Assembly: GCA_041391745.1 (NCBI GenBank)
Contig: JAWKNK010000009.1
Location: 62,001 to 126,000, forward strand
DNA: 64,000 nucleotides
Direction of reading: 5' to 3'
DNA from: JAIXWP01 sp041391745
GTDB taxonomy: Bacteria; Bacteroidota; Bacteroidia; Flavobacteriales_D; Sanyastnellaceae
Made by a program: the position numbers and the translations under genes. The stretch's first letter is position 1; each line of letters opens with the position of its first letter. Shown here in pieces: positions 17,534 through 25,823 of this stretch. Below the pieces are notes generated by a model that was given only the letters and a program-made list of their open reading frames with translations, was not told where the DNA came from and made no database searches.

Positions 17534-17590
17534 TTTTTAAAAGCAACTGTAGGCCACTGATTAGGGTCTATAGTCTAAAGGCAAATTTCC

Positions 17591-20500
17591 ATGAGAAAAG
17601 TTCTACTTTTTCTAAGCATTATCGTTACAGCTCAACTTGCAGCGCAAGATGAAATTGTGATGACCAATGGTACATTCTCCACTTGTGATGGAATATTTGT
17701 TGATGACGGAGGTACTGGCGGAGCTGCGTACTCACCAACAAATTACACAATTACGATTTGTCCTGATAATCCAGGTGATGTAATTCAATTGGATTTTGAC
17801 GCTTTTGCGTTGCAGACCTCTCCAGGTAATGGGAACAGCGATACTTTTACAGTATATGATGGCGATAATACTGGTGCTGGCGTAATTAACCTCGGCACCT
17901 ACACTGGTGGATCTTTGCAAGGACTCAATATTACTGGAACCGTTGACAATATCACTGGTTGCTTGACTATTGTGTTCCAAGATAACGGGCCAGACAATGT
18001 CAATTCACCCGGCTGGTCTGCCACAGTTTCGTGCACTACGCCATGTGCAAACCCTGTTTCTGAATCAGCCATTTCAAATCCTACACCCGAAACAGATGTA
18101 CAATCAGTAAGTGTGTGTGTGGGTGATGATGTTTCTTTTAGTTCTTCGGGTTCATTTGCTCAACCAGGATTCAACATTGCAAGTTATAACTGGAATTTTG
18201 ATGATGGCACTACACAAGAAGGAGCCACTCCGAACGCAACTCACTCTTTCTCTGAGCCTGGGGAGTACGTAGTAACTCTATCGGTTTTGGATAACAATGA
18301 TTGTTCTAGTTTGAACATTAATCCCTTACAAGTGCTTGTTTCCACGATTCCATTGTTTCCTACACTAGAAGATATTTCAACATGTTTTGGTGAGGAAATA
18401 GTATTAACCGGAGCAGCAGTAAGTACTCAGTGGTCTTCATTACCTCCTCAAGTAGTTTCAGGTGAAACTTACTTAGCGGATGGTGCTGGTTTTACTTATT
18501 CCACTTCCATCACGTATGATATTTTTGAGCCTGGAGCAGTGCTTGAATCCTGCGATGATCTTCTAGGTGTTTTTGTAAATATGGAACATAGTTATATGGG
18601 CGACTTGGGTGTTACCATTACATGTCCAGATGGAACGTCAGTTGACCTAGTGGAATGGGGAGTTAATGGCGGTGGTGGAACCTATTTAGGGGAAGCAATT
18701 GATGTGAATGGAGCCAATGATCCTCCTGGAGTTGGTTATACTTATACTTGGGCACCTGATGCTACCAATGGAACGTGGGGGCAAAATTCAGGAAACGTAA
18801 ATATCCTTCCAGCTGGAACTTATCAGGCTCAAGGAAATATGTGTGATTTAGTAGGTTGTCCTTTGAATGGGGCGTGGACCTTCGGAGTTTCTGATAACCT
18901 TGCAATTGATGACGGATACATTTTTTACTGGGGTCTTGATTTGAATCCAGATTTATTCCCAGGGATTACAACATTTACTCCTTCTATTGGTATCGATGCT
19001 GATAGTTCATACTGGAGTGGACCTAACATTATCCAAAATGATGGTAACTGGGATATAATTACTGTGTTACCGGATGCACCAGGCACTTATGATTACACTT
19101 ATAATGTATTAAACAGCTTTGGATGTGCTTTTGACACAACAATTACAATTACAATTACTCAGGCTCCTTTCGTTTCTGCAGGTCCAGATTTATTGTATTT
19201 GTGTGATGAAGTTCAATTACTTGGTGGATTCCAAGGAATGCCAATTCCGACTTGTAGTGCTGACGCAGGGTCGTTTGATTACTGTTATGATGACCAAGAA
19301 AATATGACTTGGACCTATTGCGCAGATACTCCTGGAGATGGAACTGCAATGGTCATTACCTTTAACCAAGGTCAAGCCGAAACTTGCTGCGACTTCTTGA
19401 CTTTTTACGATGGTCCAGATACTAGTTCTCCGATTATTGCCCAAAACGTCACGGGAATATTGGATGGACAGTCATTTGTAGGAAACAGTGGATGCATTAC
19501 AATGCGTTTTACCAGTGATGGTTCAGTCGCATGCGCAGATGGCTTCTATACCCCATGGCAATGGGATGTGAGCTGTACGACCGGGGGGCCTGATTTTACA
19601 TGGGAATGGGAACCACAAGACTTTTTGGATAATCCAAATGTGATGCAGCCATATGTATCTAATTTGCCACAGACTACAACTTTCACTGTAACTGGATACC
19701 CTGTTGGTCACCCACAATGTTTCAGCACGGATGAAGTAGTGGTTACTCTTGACGATTCAATCAACCCAGGAACAGATACATCCATTGACTACTGTATCAA
19801 TGGCGCTGAAATTAACATGTTCCAAGAACTTCAAGGAAATCCAACACCAGGCGGTGTTTGGACAAACCCTGCAGGAGCTACTGTAACTGAAATTTTCACT
19901 CCAGGTACTGATAATCCAGGCGACTACACTTATAGTTTGGATAATGGAACATGTGTTGTATTCGCAACAATGACAATGAATGCATCAACGGTACCTGTTT
20001 TATCTATTCCAAATGACACTTCGATTTGTTGGGCTGGCACCTTGAATTTAGATTTATATAGTGTAACTGGTGGAGTTTCACCATATACATTTGAATGGAC
20101 TTACAACGGAGCACCTGTTTCAGCGCAGCAATCATTGACTTACGATCCTATTGAAAGTGGTGATGCTTGTTTAGAAGTTATCGACCAATGCGGTGTTTCT
20201 TCTCAAGAGTGTTTCTATGCAACAGTAGAGAACCCGCTTGATGTTGTTTTCACTGTCGATACCACAGCCGGGTGTTGGCCAAAAACTTTCAATTTTAGCA
20301 CAGACGTAGATCCAGCTGCCTTTGCAACTGCAGCATGGGAAATGGGAGATGGAAATGTTGTAAGCAATGTTTCTAACTTCTCATACTTCTTTGAAGAGCC
20401 TGGAATCTATGATGTTTCACTACTGATGGTTACCCCATTGGGATGTCAATATTCACATTCAGAGTCAAATTACATTTCAGTATTCTCAAGACCAGTTGCT

Positions 20501-21040
20501 GAGTTCTACGGACAACCGCAACCTACAGATGTGAGTGACACTGAAATCCACTTCCATGATTTGAGCTCTGGTCAAGTTGTTGAATACAACTGGCTGTTTG
20601 AACCTACCAATTTACTTGGTTCATCTAATGAGCAAAATCCAATATTTGAATTCCCATCAGATCAAGGTGGTACTTATAATGTTCAGCTTTCAGTGATAGA
20701 CAATAATGGTTGTGATGATACTTACACCACGACGATTACTATCAATGATATTTTCCAATACTATATTCCAAACTCCTTTACTCCAAATGGAGATGGTATC
20801 AATGATGTTTGGAAAATGTATGGAGCAGATATTGATGAAACAAGATTTAAACTCCAAGTATTCAACCGTTGGGGAGATGTAGTTTTTGAAACAACGGATC
20901 CTGAAGTTTTCTGGACAGGAAACCATCAATTTGGTGAATACTACATAGGAGATGGTATTTATCAGTGGAGAGCTAGAGTAGCTTCGAAATCCACTGGAGA
21001 GAAAAAGGACATTCAGGGAACTGTAAACCTGATGAGATAA
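17591..21040 (+). CDS. Giant T9SS type B protein, tandem paralogue of the preceding gene
   Basis: The 1149-residue protein repeats the architecture of its upstream neighbour: signal peptide (MRKVLLFLSIIVTAQLAAQ), CUB-like domain (NPGDVIQLDFDAFALQTS), PKD (WNFDDGTTQE), P-like domain (MEHSYMGDLGVTITCPDGTS), second CUB-like domain, PKD segments and a type B sorting domain (YIPNSFTPNGDGINDVWKMY to VNLMR). The gain is one 85-residue module (DYCINGAEINMFQELQGNPT...) like those in the gene at 10747. The second CUB-like domain adds Cys-Cys at TCCDFLTFYDG. It is probably a cell-surface adhesin. Transcription ends at the hairpin at 21058. Confidence 0.85.
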   Translation: MRKVLLFLSIIVTAQLAAQDEIVMTNGTFSTCDGIFVDDGGTGGAAYSPTNYTITICPDNPGDVIQLDFDAFALQTSPGNGNSDTFTVYDGDNTGAGVINLGTYTGGSLQGLNITGTVDNITGCLTIVFQDNGPDNVNSPGWSATVSCTTPCANPVSESAISNPTPETDVQSVSVCVGDDVSFSSSGSFAQPGFNIASYNWNFDDGTTQEGATPNATHSFSEPGEYVVTLSVLDNNDCSSLNINPLQVLVSTIPLFPTLEDISTCFGEEIVLTGAAVSTQWSSLPPQVVSGETYLADGAGFTYSTSITYDIFEPGAVLESCDDLLGVFVNMEHSYMGDLGVTITCPDGTSVDLVEWGVNGGGGTYLGEAIDVNGANDPPGVGYTYTWAPDATNGTWGQNSGNVNILPAGTYQAQGNMCDLVGCPLNGAWTFGVSDNLAIDDGYIFYWGLDLNPDLFPGITTFTPSIGIDADSSYWSGPNIIQNDGNWDIITVLPDAPGTYDYTYNVLNSFGCAFDTTITITITQAPFVSAGPDLLYLCDEVQLLGGFQGMPIPTCSADAGSFDYCYDDQENMTWTYCADTPGDGTAMVITFNQGQAETCCDFLTFYDGPDTSSPIIAQNVTGILDGQSFVGNSGCITMRFTSDGSVACADGFYTPWQWDVSCTTGGPDFTWEWEPQDFLDNPNVMQPYVSNLPQTTTFTVTGYPVGHPQCFSTDEVVVTLDDSINPGTDTSIDYCINGAEINMFQELQGNPTPGGVWTNPAGATVTEIFTPGTDNPGDYTYSLDNGTCVVFATMTMNASTVPVLSIPNDTSICWAGTLNLDLYSVTGGVSPYTFEWTYNGAPVSAQQSLTYDPIESGDACLEVIDQCGVSSQECFYATVENPLDVVFTVDTTAGCWPKTFNFSTDVDPAAFATAAWEMGDGNVVSNVSNFSYFFEEPGIYDVSLLMVTPLGCQYSHSESNYISVFSRPVAEFYGQPQPTDVSDTEIHFHDLSSGQVVEYNWLFEPTNLLGSSNEQNPIFEFPSDQGGTYNVQLSVIDNNGCDDTYTTTITINDIFQYYIPNSFTPNGDGINDVWKMYGADIDETRFKLQVFNRWGDVVFETTDPEVFWTGNHQFGEYYIGDGIYQWRARVASKSTGEKKDIQGTVNLMR

Positions 21041-21057
21041 ACAACCACAAAAAAAAA

Positions 21058-21076
21058 TCCCCGTCTGTGACGGGGA
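21058..21076. terminator. Bidirectional Rho-independent terminator
   Basis: TCCCCGTC and GACGGGGA pair across a 3-base loop, with an A-run on the left and eight T residues on the right. It separates the adhesin cluster from the convergent aminopeptidase gene. Confidence 0.85.
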
Positions 21077-21093
21077 TTTTTTTTATCTCTTTT

Positions 21094-21702
21094 TTATTTT
21101 CCTACAGAATCATAGAGCAAAGCATCAACTGTTTGCACTGTTACTGCGTGATAATTTTTTCTAGCTGTTTGATAAATTTTAGCAGCGACATCCTTTTGAT
21201 TCGTCGCAACCAAATCCTCATATAACGGCGCTACAAATTTTCTTCTTCCAACTTCGGTAAGGAATTCTGTTAACTGATTGTAAGCCTTTGTGTAATGATT
21301 TTTCACAGCTAATTCAAGCCAAGTGAACAAAACTTCATTATTCTTTTCTTCTAACAGTCCTAAAGTGCTGCTTAGTTCATCTAATTGTGCATTCGAAGAC
21401 ACTTTCACGTTGGAAAGAAAATAAACTTTCTCTTGGTAAGATAAGCTAGCCCAATTCAGATTATTCAATGCAAATTTTCCTTCAGAATATTCTGAAGCTC
21501 TCGCACCCATTTCAGCCATTCTATTGCTATTTACAACAGGAATGTTCGATGGAAGTCCTGGACCATATATCCATTCATCAATGTTAATCTTTTCCTCGAT
21601 GTTTTCACCTTTCAAATTCTCTTTGAAATAAGCGAGAAAAGTTTCTGTATCCATCACTTGAAAAGCATGTTCGGTAAAATATTTTTCAAAAAAGCATCCC
21701 AC
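21094..21702 (-). CDS. C-terminal fragment of the M1-family aminopeptidase
   Basis: This frame encodes the helical C-terminal domain of a leukotriene-A4-hydrolase-like M1 peptidase (KYFTEHAFQVMDTETFLAYF onward, with YNQLTEFLTEVGRRKFVAPL near the end). It belongs to the gene that begins at 22973. At the junction the minus strand reads GCT TTT TTG AAA AAT ATT TTA CC. One more A (or T) in these runs gives WDAFLKKYFTEH, which reads as continuous protein. The nominal GTG start (MGCFF) is an artefact of the shift. Confidence 0.85.
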   Translation of the reverse strand: MGCFFEKYFTEHAFQVMDTETFLAYFKENLKGENIEEKINIDEWIYGPGLPSNIPVVNSNRMAEMGARASEYSEGKFALNNLNWASLSYQEKVYFLSNVKVSSNAQLDELSSTLGLLEEKNNEVLFTWLELAVKNHYTKAYNQLTEFLTEVGRRKFVAPLYEDLVATNQKDVAAKIYQTARKNYHAVTVQTVDALLYDSVGK

Positions 21703-22973
21703 TTTTCTCTGCCGATTGTCTCTTCACAAAGACGTAAGAAGAAGTAACCCTTATTGTATGCGATATCGGTCATCGCATCATCAGGATTTCTTCCGTCTAG
21801 AGATAATTTTAACCAAGTATCTTTTTCATTCACTGCTGAAATTTCCGTAATGGTAGCATCCAGCTCCTGTCTGCACAATTGCGCTAACATTTCGCTGTAT
21901 TCTCTTCCATAAACGGATTCCATGATTCGCTCTTCAAAATAGACAGTAAATCCTTCATTCAACCAGAAATCGTCCCAAGTAGAGTTCGTCACCAAATTGC
22001 CACTCCAGCTATGCGCCAACTCATGCGCAATCAATGACACCAAAGATTTATCACCTGCGATAATCGTAGGTGTGGCAAATGTCAACTTAGGATTTTCCAT
22101 TCCACCAAAAGGGAATGCAGGAGGAAGTACTAGCACATCATAACGACCCCAAACGTATGGTCCATATAACTTTTCGGCTGCCTCGAGCATAGCCTGCATA
22201 TCCTCAAACTCATACGCTGCAGCATCGATTAAGGATGGAATTGCATACACCCCAGTTCTGTCACCAATGGTTCTGAATTCCACATTACCAACTGCCAAAG
22301 CCATCAAGTAGCTAGGAATGCGTTGATCCATTTTAAAATGATAAATACCCGTTTCATTTTTAGACATTGGATTTTCCGCAGACATTAATGCCAACAAGTT
22401 CTTTGGAACTTCCACTGTTGCATCATAGGTAATTCTAATACCAGGACTGTCTTGACATGGAATCCAAGTTCTGGCCAAAATAGCTTGAGATTGGGTGAAT
22501 AAAAATGGATCCTCACCATCCACCCAAAGCAATGCCTCTGCAGAAGAAGGTGTCTGATAATGAATAGCTACCTTCTTCGCATTTTCTCCAATTGGAATTT
22601 CTAAAGGTGCTCCAATAAATTCTTTGTTGGGCCCTATTGTAAATTGGACTGGTGTTCCATCCACTTCGACCTTTTCAATAGTAAGATCCTTAATATCGAA
22701 AATGATTTTATCTGTGTTTTCTAATACTTTAATGTCGTAGGTAGCAACAGCAGAAATTATTTTTTTATCAAAATCTACTTTAGCGTTCCAATTTAAATGG
22801 TCTACTCTCGCTTCATTTGGCTTTGAATAAGAATGCGCATCCTTGGCCAATTTTGAATTTGCAATCATTGTTTTTACTCGTTCAGAATGTTCGTTGTTTT
22901 TGTTTTCTGTGCACCCCGCTAAAACAGCTGCAGCCAACATCACTTGAATCGAAATTTTTACGGGTATTTTCAT
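21654..22973 (-). CDS. M1-family aminopeptidase lipoprotein, N-terminal and catalytic part (frame-shifted)
   Basis: MKIPVKISIQVMLAAAVLAG followed by Cys21 is a lipoprotein signal, so the enzyme is anchored on the periplasmic or outer face. The M1 beta-sandwich, the substrate motif GGMEN (near residue 288) and the zinc site HELAHSW with the downstream NEGFTVYFEE glutamate (near 316-340) are all intact. It should release N-terminal residues from peptides, using zinc. The closest relatives I recognise are the leukotriene A4 hydrolase/cold-active aminopeptidase group. The frame is lost after WDAFLKN at about 21681-21693, at a T5/A6 homopolymer pair. The remaining domain is at 21094. Repaired, the protein is about 625 residues. 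Confidence 0.88.
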   Translation of the reverse strand: MKIPVKISIQVMLAAAVLAGCTENKNNEHSERVKTMIANSKLAKDAHSYSKPNEARVDHLNWNAKVDFDKKIISAVATYDIKVLENTDKIIFDIKDLTIEKVEVDGTPVQFTIGPNKEFIGAPLEIPIGENAKKVAIHYQTPSSAEALLWVDGEDPFLFTQSQAILARTWIPCQDSPGIRITYDATVEVPKNLLALMSAENPMSKNETGIYHFKMDQRIPSYLMALAVGNVEFRTIGDRTGVYAIPSLIDAAAYEFEDMQAMLEAAEKLYGPYVWGRYDVLVLPPAFPFGGMENPKLTFATPTIIAGDKSLVSLIAHELAHSWSGNLVTNSTWDDFWLNEGFTVYFEERIMESVYGREYSEMLAQLCRQELDATITEISAVNEKDTWLKLSLDGRNPDDAMTDIAYNKGYFFLRLCEETIGREKWDAFLKNILPNMLFK

Positions 22974-22974
22974 T

Positions 22975-23331
22975 TTAACCTGAATAATTGAATTCTATGA
23001 TTTGATTTAATTGTTCCAAATTATCTTTTAAGTCATGTTCGATAATTGACCAAAGGATGTCTTCGTCGATATCAAAATACTCATGAACTATAAAATTTCT
23101 TAAGCTATACATGTGCTGCCATGGAACAAGCTTATATTTTTTTTGAAATTTAAAAGGAATATGCTTCACACTTTCTCCTAAAATTTCAAAATTTCTTGTT
23201 ACCGCATCCCTCAGCATAGTGTTGGTCACAAAGTCATTGTAGCTTTTATCTTGAGTGTACTCAAGGATATTTTCGATTGCTCTTCGCATATCAAAAATGA
23301 AGTAATCATATCTTCTTCTCGCCCTTATCAT
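22975..23331 (-). CDS. hepT: HepT-like HEPN RNase toxin (DUF86)
   Basis: From the ATG at 23331 (MIRARRRYDYFIFDMRRAIE) the protein is 118 residues. It carries the HEPN ribonuclease motif R78-x4-H83-x-Y85 (RNFIVHEY), which marks HepT toxins. In characterised HepT/MntA pairs (Shewanella, Aphanizomenon) this RNase is silenced when MntA AMPylates the motif tyrosine. A longer frame begins at 23430, but its extra residues lie inside the upstream mntA-like gene. The ATGA overlap at 23328-23331 marks the true start and implies translational coupling. The toxin motif looks intact, unlike the partner's. Confidence 0.88.
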   Translation of the reverse strand: MIRARRRYDYFIFDMRRAIENILEYTQDKSYNDFVTNTMLRDAVTRNFEILGESVKHIPFKFQKKYKLVPWQHMYSLRNFIVHEYFDIDEDILWSIIEHDLKDNLEQLNQIIEFNYSG

Positions 23332-23618
23332 GCGAAATGCGTTTGTTGGATGATTTCTTCTTTTAAAGCTGGCTTCAGTGATCGTGGAGTACAAATGTCT
23401 ATTCGCATTTGCAATTTGTATTGAAGCCATTCCTTCAATTCAAAAAATTTCCAACCCAATGGAAATTCGAATTCAACAAGAATATTGACCTCACAATTTT
23501 CAGTGTGAGTAAGATCAATGTAATCCTCAAAAAAGCCAATGCGTTTCACTCCAAACTTTCTTTCCAGTTCAGGTTTCAATCTTCTGATTTCGTGCAGCAG
23601 CTTTTTTCGATCCATCAT
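23328..23618 (-). CDS. MntA-like nucleotidyltransferase-fold protein with degenerate active site
   Basis: The 96-residue protein occupies the antitoxin position of a MntA-HepT module. It aligns with minimal nucleotidyltransferases through KRIGFFEDY and EVNILVEFEFPLGWKFFELK. The catalytic residues are missing: the usual Gly-Ser of GSYARG is Glu31-Asp32, and the Asp-x-Asp is Glu43-Val-Asn45. It therefore probably cannot AMPylate HepT. It might still neutralise by binding, or another AMPylase may serve. The start at 23618 overlaps the methyltransferase stop as ATGA. The codons around the lost motif are in frame and read cleanly, so a frameshift does not explain the change. Confidence 0.8.
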   Translation of the reverse strand: MMDRKKLLHEIRRLKPELERKFGVKRIGFFEDYIDLTHTENCEVNILVEFEFPLGWKFFELKEWLQYKLQMRIDICTPRSLKPALKEEIIQQTHFA

Positions 23619-24496
23619 ACTCTGAGTGAACGGCCATAGACCCCAAGTGGGAGCTTTACTCCGCTTTTAGCCTGTAGATATAGTTCTCCTATTTTCAAAT
23701 CCTTTTTGCAAAATTCCTTGCAGAGGTTCTCAATTACAAGTGCCGAGAGTCCAAGACTGTACGCATTCAAAACTAAAAAATGCTCTTTTTCATCCAGGAT
23801 TTTCAGAACACTTTGCATCATTTCAGCAATGTTATCTTCGAGCTTCCACTTCTCCCCTTTCGGGCCATGCCCGAATGCTGGGGGATCCAAAATAATTCCT
23901 TGATATTTATTTCCTCTGCGCTCTTCTCGTTGTACAAATTTCAATGCATCTTCAACCATCCAACGGATATTGTCGAGTTTGCTCAATTGCATGTTTTCAT
24001 TCGCCCAAGACACCACTTGCTTAATGCTATCCACATGTGTTACATCCGCCCCCGCCGCTCTCGCCGCCAAACTTGCGCCACCTGTGTATGCGAATAAGTT
24101 CAACACCTTCGGATTAGGCGTTTTCATTTTTCCAACAGCGTTTACAATGAAATCCCAATTGGCGGCTTGCTCTGGGAAAATACCAACATGCTTAAAGGAG
24201 GTAAGTCCGAGGCGAAAAGAAATAGCTTCTTTATTTGGAAGTCCATAACTGATATTCCATTGGTCTGGCATTTTCTTCGTCTTCTTCCAATCTCCACTAT
24301 TGCTGTTTTTTGGTACAAATCGAATATGCGCTTGCTTGTTCCAATCCTCGTTCGACCACACTTTTGGCCAAACCGCTTGCGGCTCAGGACGAATGGTAAT
24401 AAAATTCCCGAAGCGTTCTAGTTTTTCAAAATCGCCGCAGTCTAGCAATTCATATTGATCCCAATGTTCAGGGGTCGAAATTTCTATCATACTCAA
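23615..24496 (-). CDS. Class I SAM-dependent methyltransferase (RlmI/YccW-like)
   Basis: The 293-residue protein has motif I (NLFAYTGGASLAARAAGADV, about 135-155), an acidic residue in THVDS, and IILDPPAFGHG (about 198) in the catalytic motif IV position. This resembles the SAM domain of rRNA cytosine methyltransferases such as RlmI. It lacks the N-terminal PUA domain of RlmI, so RNA methylation is likely but the target is not shown. It is the first gene of a three-gene unit: its stop overlaps the mntA-like start by four bases (ATGA), and that gene in turn overlaps hepT. It is divergent from the gene at 24542. Confidence 0.85.
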   Translation of the reverse strand: MSMIEISTPEHWDQYELLDCGDFEKLERFGNFITIRPEPQAVWPKVWSNEDWNKQAHIRFVPKNSNSGDWKKTKKMPDQWNISYGLPNKEAISFRLGLTSFKHVGIFPEQAANWDFIVNAVGKMKTPNPKVLNLFAYTGGASLAARAAGADVTHVDSIKQVVSWANENMQLSKLDNIRWMVEDALKFVQREERRGNKYQGIILDPPAFGHGPKGEKWKLEDNIAEMMQSVLKILDEKEHFLVLNAYSLGLSALVIENLCKEFCKKDLKIGELYLQAKSGVKLPLGVYGRSLRV

Positions 24497-24524
24497 TTAA
24501 ATGGACTACAAACCTAAGATTTTC

Positions 24525-24532
24525 TACCTTCG
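24525..24532 (+). promoter_or_regulatory. Putative -7 promoter element, TACCTTCG
   Basis: TACCTTCG lies 9 bases upstream of the ATG at 24542. It is the TAnnTTCG variant also seen at 560 and 57448. No -33 TTG is evident. If used, the transcript would have almost no leader. Confidence 0.35.
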
Positions 24533-24541
24533 TAGCCTAAG

Positions 24542-25306
24542 ATGGAAAGGAAAATTGGTATAATCGGTACGGGAAATGTGGCTTGGCACCTGATTCGGCT
24601 TTTTGCAGAGGCTGGACACCCTATCAGCTTCATAGGAGGAAGACTCAAAACCAAAGCAGCTCTGCTGGCCGAAGAAGCTGGTATAACCGCATTTGACACG
24701 ATTGAAAATATACCTGCGGACATCACACACTTAATACTTGCAGTGAATGATGATGCTATTGAAGAATTGTCTTCTAAATTTTCAGCTAAAATCACCTTGA
24801 TTCATACCAGTGGTAGCGCTAGCATCGAAGCATTAAAAAGCTCAAATAAAGGCGTCATTTGGACTATTCAAACGCTGAAAAAGAACCAACCTACTTCATA
24901 CAAGAACATTCCAATCATTCTCGAATTTACTGATGATACTGATGCAGCATGGTTCGAACAACTCTTCAAAAAAGTGAGTCCACTGATTTATAAGAGGAAT
25001 TCAGAAGAACGCATGCGCGCTCATCTTGCGGCGGTGGTAACGAATAACTTTGTGAATCACCTGTATGCTTTTAGCGAGGATTTGATGCAGTCTTCTCATC
25101 TTCCTTTTTCTCTGCTCTTCCCAATTATAGAAGAAGAAACAAAGAAAATCAAGCAATACTCTCCGAGCGAAATTCAAACAGGACCTGCAGCTAGAGGAGA
25201 TCAGAAAACGATTGACAAGCATTTACACATGCTCCAAAATAGCCCTGAATACAAGGAATTGTATGCCCTTATGAGCGCTCTTATTCAAAAGAAGAAAAAT
25301 GATTAA
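24542..25306 (+). CDS. Rossmann-fold protein with DUF2520 domain
   Basis: The 254-residue protein opens with KIGIIGTGNVAWHLIRLFAE, a dinucleotide-binding GxGxxA fold, and ends in a helical DUF2520 domain (ERMRAHLAAVVTNNFVNHLY). It is related to ketopantoate reductase/F420-dependent oxidoreductase folds. The substrate is unknown. It overlaps the kdsC start by 8 bases, an arrangement I recall from other Bacteroidota, so the two are probably one operon. It looks cytosolic. Confidence 0.85.
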   Translation: MERKIGIIGTGNVAWHLIRLFAEAGHPISFIGGRLKTKAALLAEEAGITAFDTIENIPADITHLILAVNDDAIEELSSKFSAKITLIHTSGSASIEALKSSNKGVIWTIQTLKKNQPTSYKNIPIILEFTDDTDAAWFEQLFKKVSPLIYKRNSEERMRAHLAAVVTNNFVNHLYAFSEDLMQSSHLPFSLLFPIIEEETKKIKQYSPSEIQTGPAARGDQKTIDKHLHMLQNSPEYKELYALMSALIQKKKND

Positions 25307-25823
25307 AAATTATAAAGCCCAACTACAAGCTGCGACCACCTTCATTTTTGATGTAGATGGAATTTTCACTAATAACATTGTGTACTTATCTGCAGACGGT
25401 GAACAAATGAGAACAGCGAATGTACGTGATGGCTATGCTGTTCAATTAGCCGTAAAAAAAGGACTTCGCATTGCCATTATTTCTGGAGGAAAAAGTGAGG
25501 CCGTAAGAAAGAGGTTTGAAGGACTTGGGGTGAAAGATGTTTTCCTTGGGTCATCAAACAAAATCGAAATTTTAAAAAACTATCTTTCTGATAATAATTT
25601 GAAAGAAGAAGAAGTTTGCTACATGGGTGATGACATTCCTGATTACCATGTAATGAAGACAGTTGGACTCGCTTGCTGTCCTTCTGATGCTGTAGCCGAA
25701 ATTAAGAGTGTTTCAACATATATATCCCCATTCAAAGGTGGCGAAGGTTGTGTAAGAGATATTCTCGAACAAGCTTTGAAAGTAAAAGGTTTGTGGATGA
25801 CGGAAGAAGGTCACATTTGGTAA
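25299..25823 (+). CDS. kdsC: KdsC-type HAD phosphatase (Kdo-8-phosphate phosphatase)
   Basis: The 174-residue protein has the HAD nucleophile motif FDVDGIFT with Asp18 and Asp20, motif II/III residues in ISGGKSEA, and motif IV in YMGDDIPDYHVM. There is no cap insertion, typical of the C0-type KdsC family, which works as a tetramer. KdsC removes phosphate from 3-deoxy-manno-octulosonate 8-phosphate to supply Kdo for lipopolysaccharide. Related phosphatases act on other nonulosonate phosphates, so the assignment rests on family level. It overlaps the DUF2520 gene, with translation probably coupled. Confidence 0.85.
   Translation: MIKNYKAQLQAATTFIFDVDGIFTNNIVYLSADGEQMRTANVRDGYAVQLAVKKGLRIAIISGGKSEAVRKRFEGLGVKDVFLGSSNKIEILKNYLSDNNLKEEEVCYMGDDIPDYHVMKTVGLACCPSDAVAEIKSVSTYISPFKGGEGCVRDILEQALKVKGLWMTEEGHIW

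Noticed and set aside
21094..22973. Programmed ribosomal frameshift in the aminopeptidase
   Set aside because: The run could slip, but no stimulatory hairpin is evident and other genes show similar one-base breaks, so an error or simple mutation is likelier.
23409..23639. Small plus-strand frames within the mntA and methyltransferase region
   Set aside because: They are antisense to genes with clear family motifs and have no supporting features.
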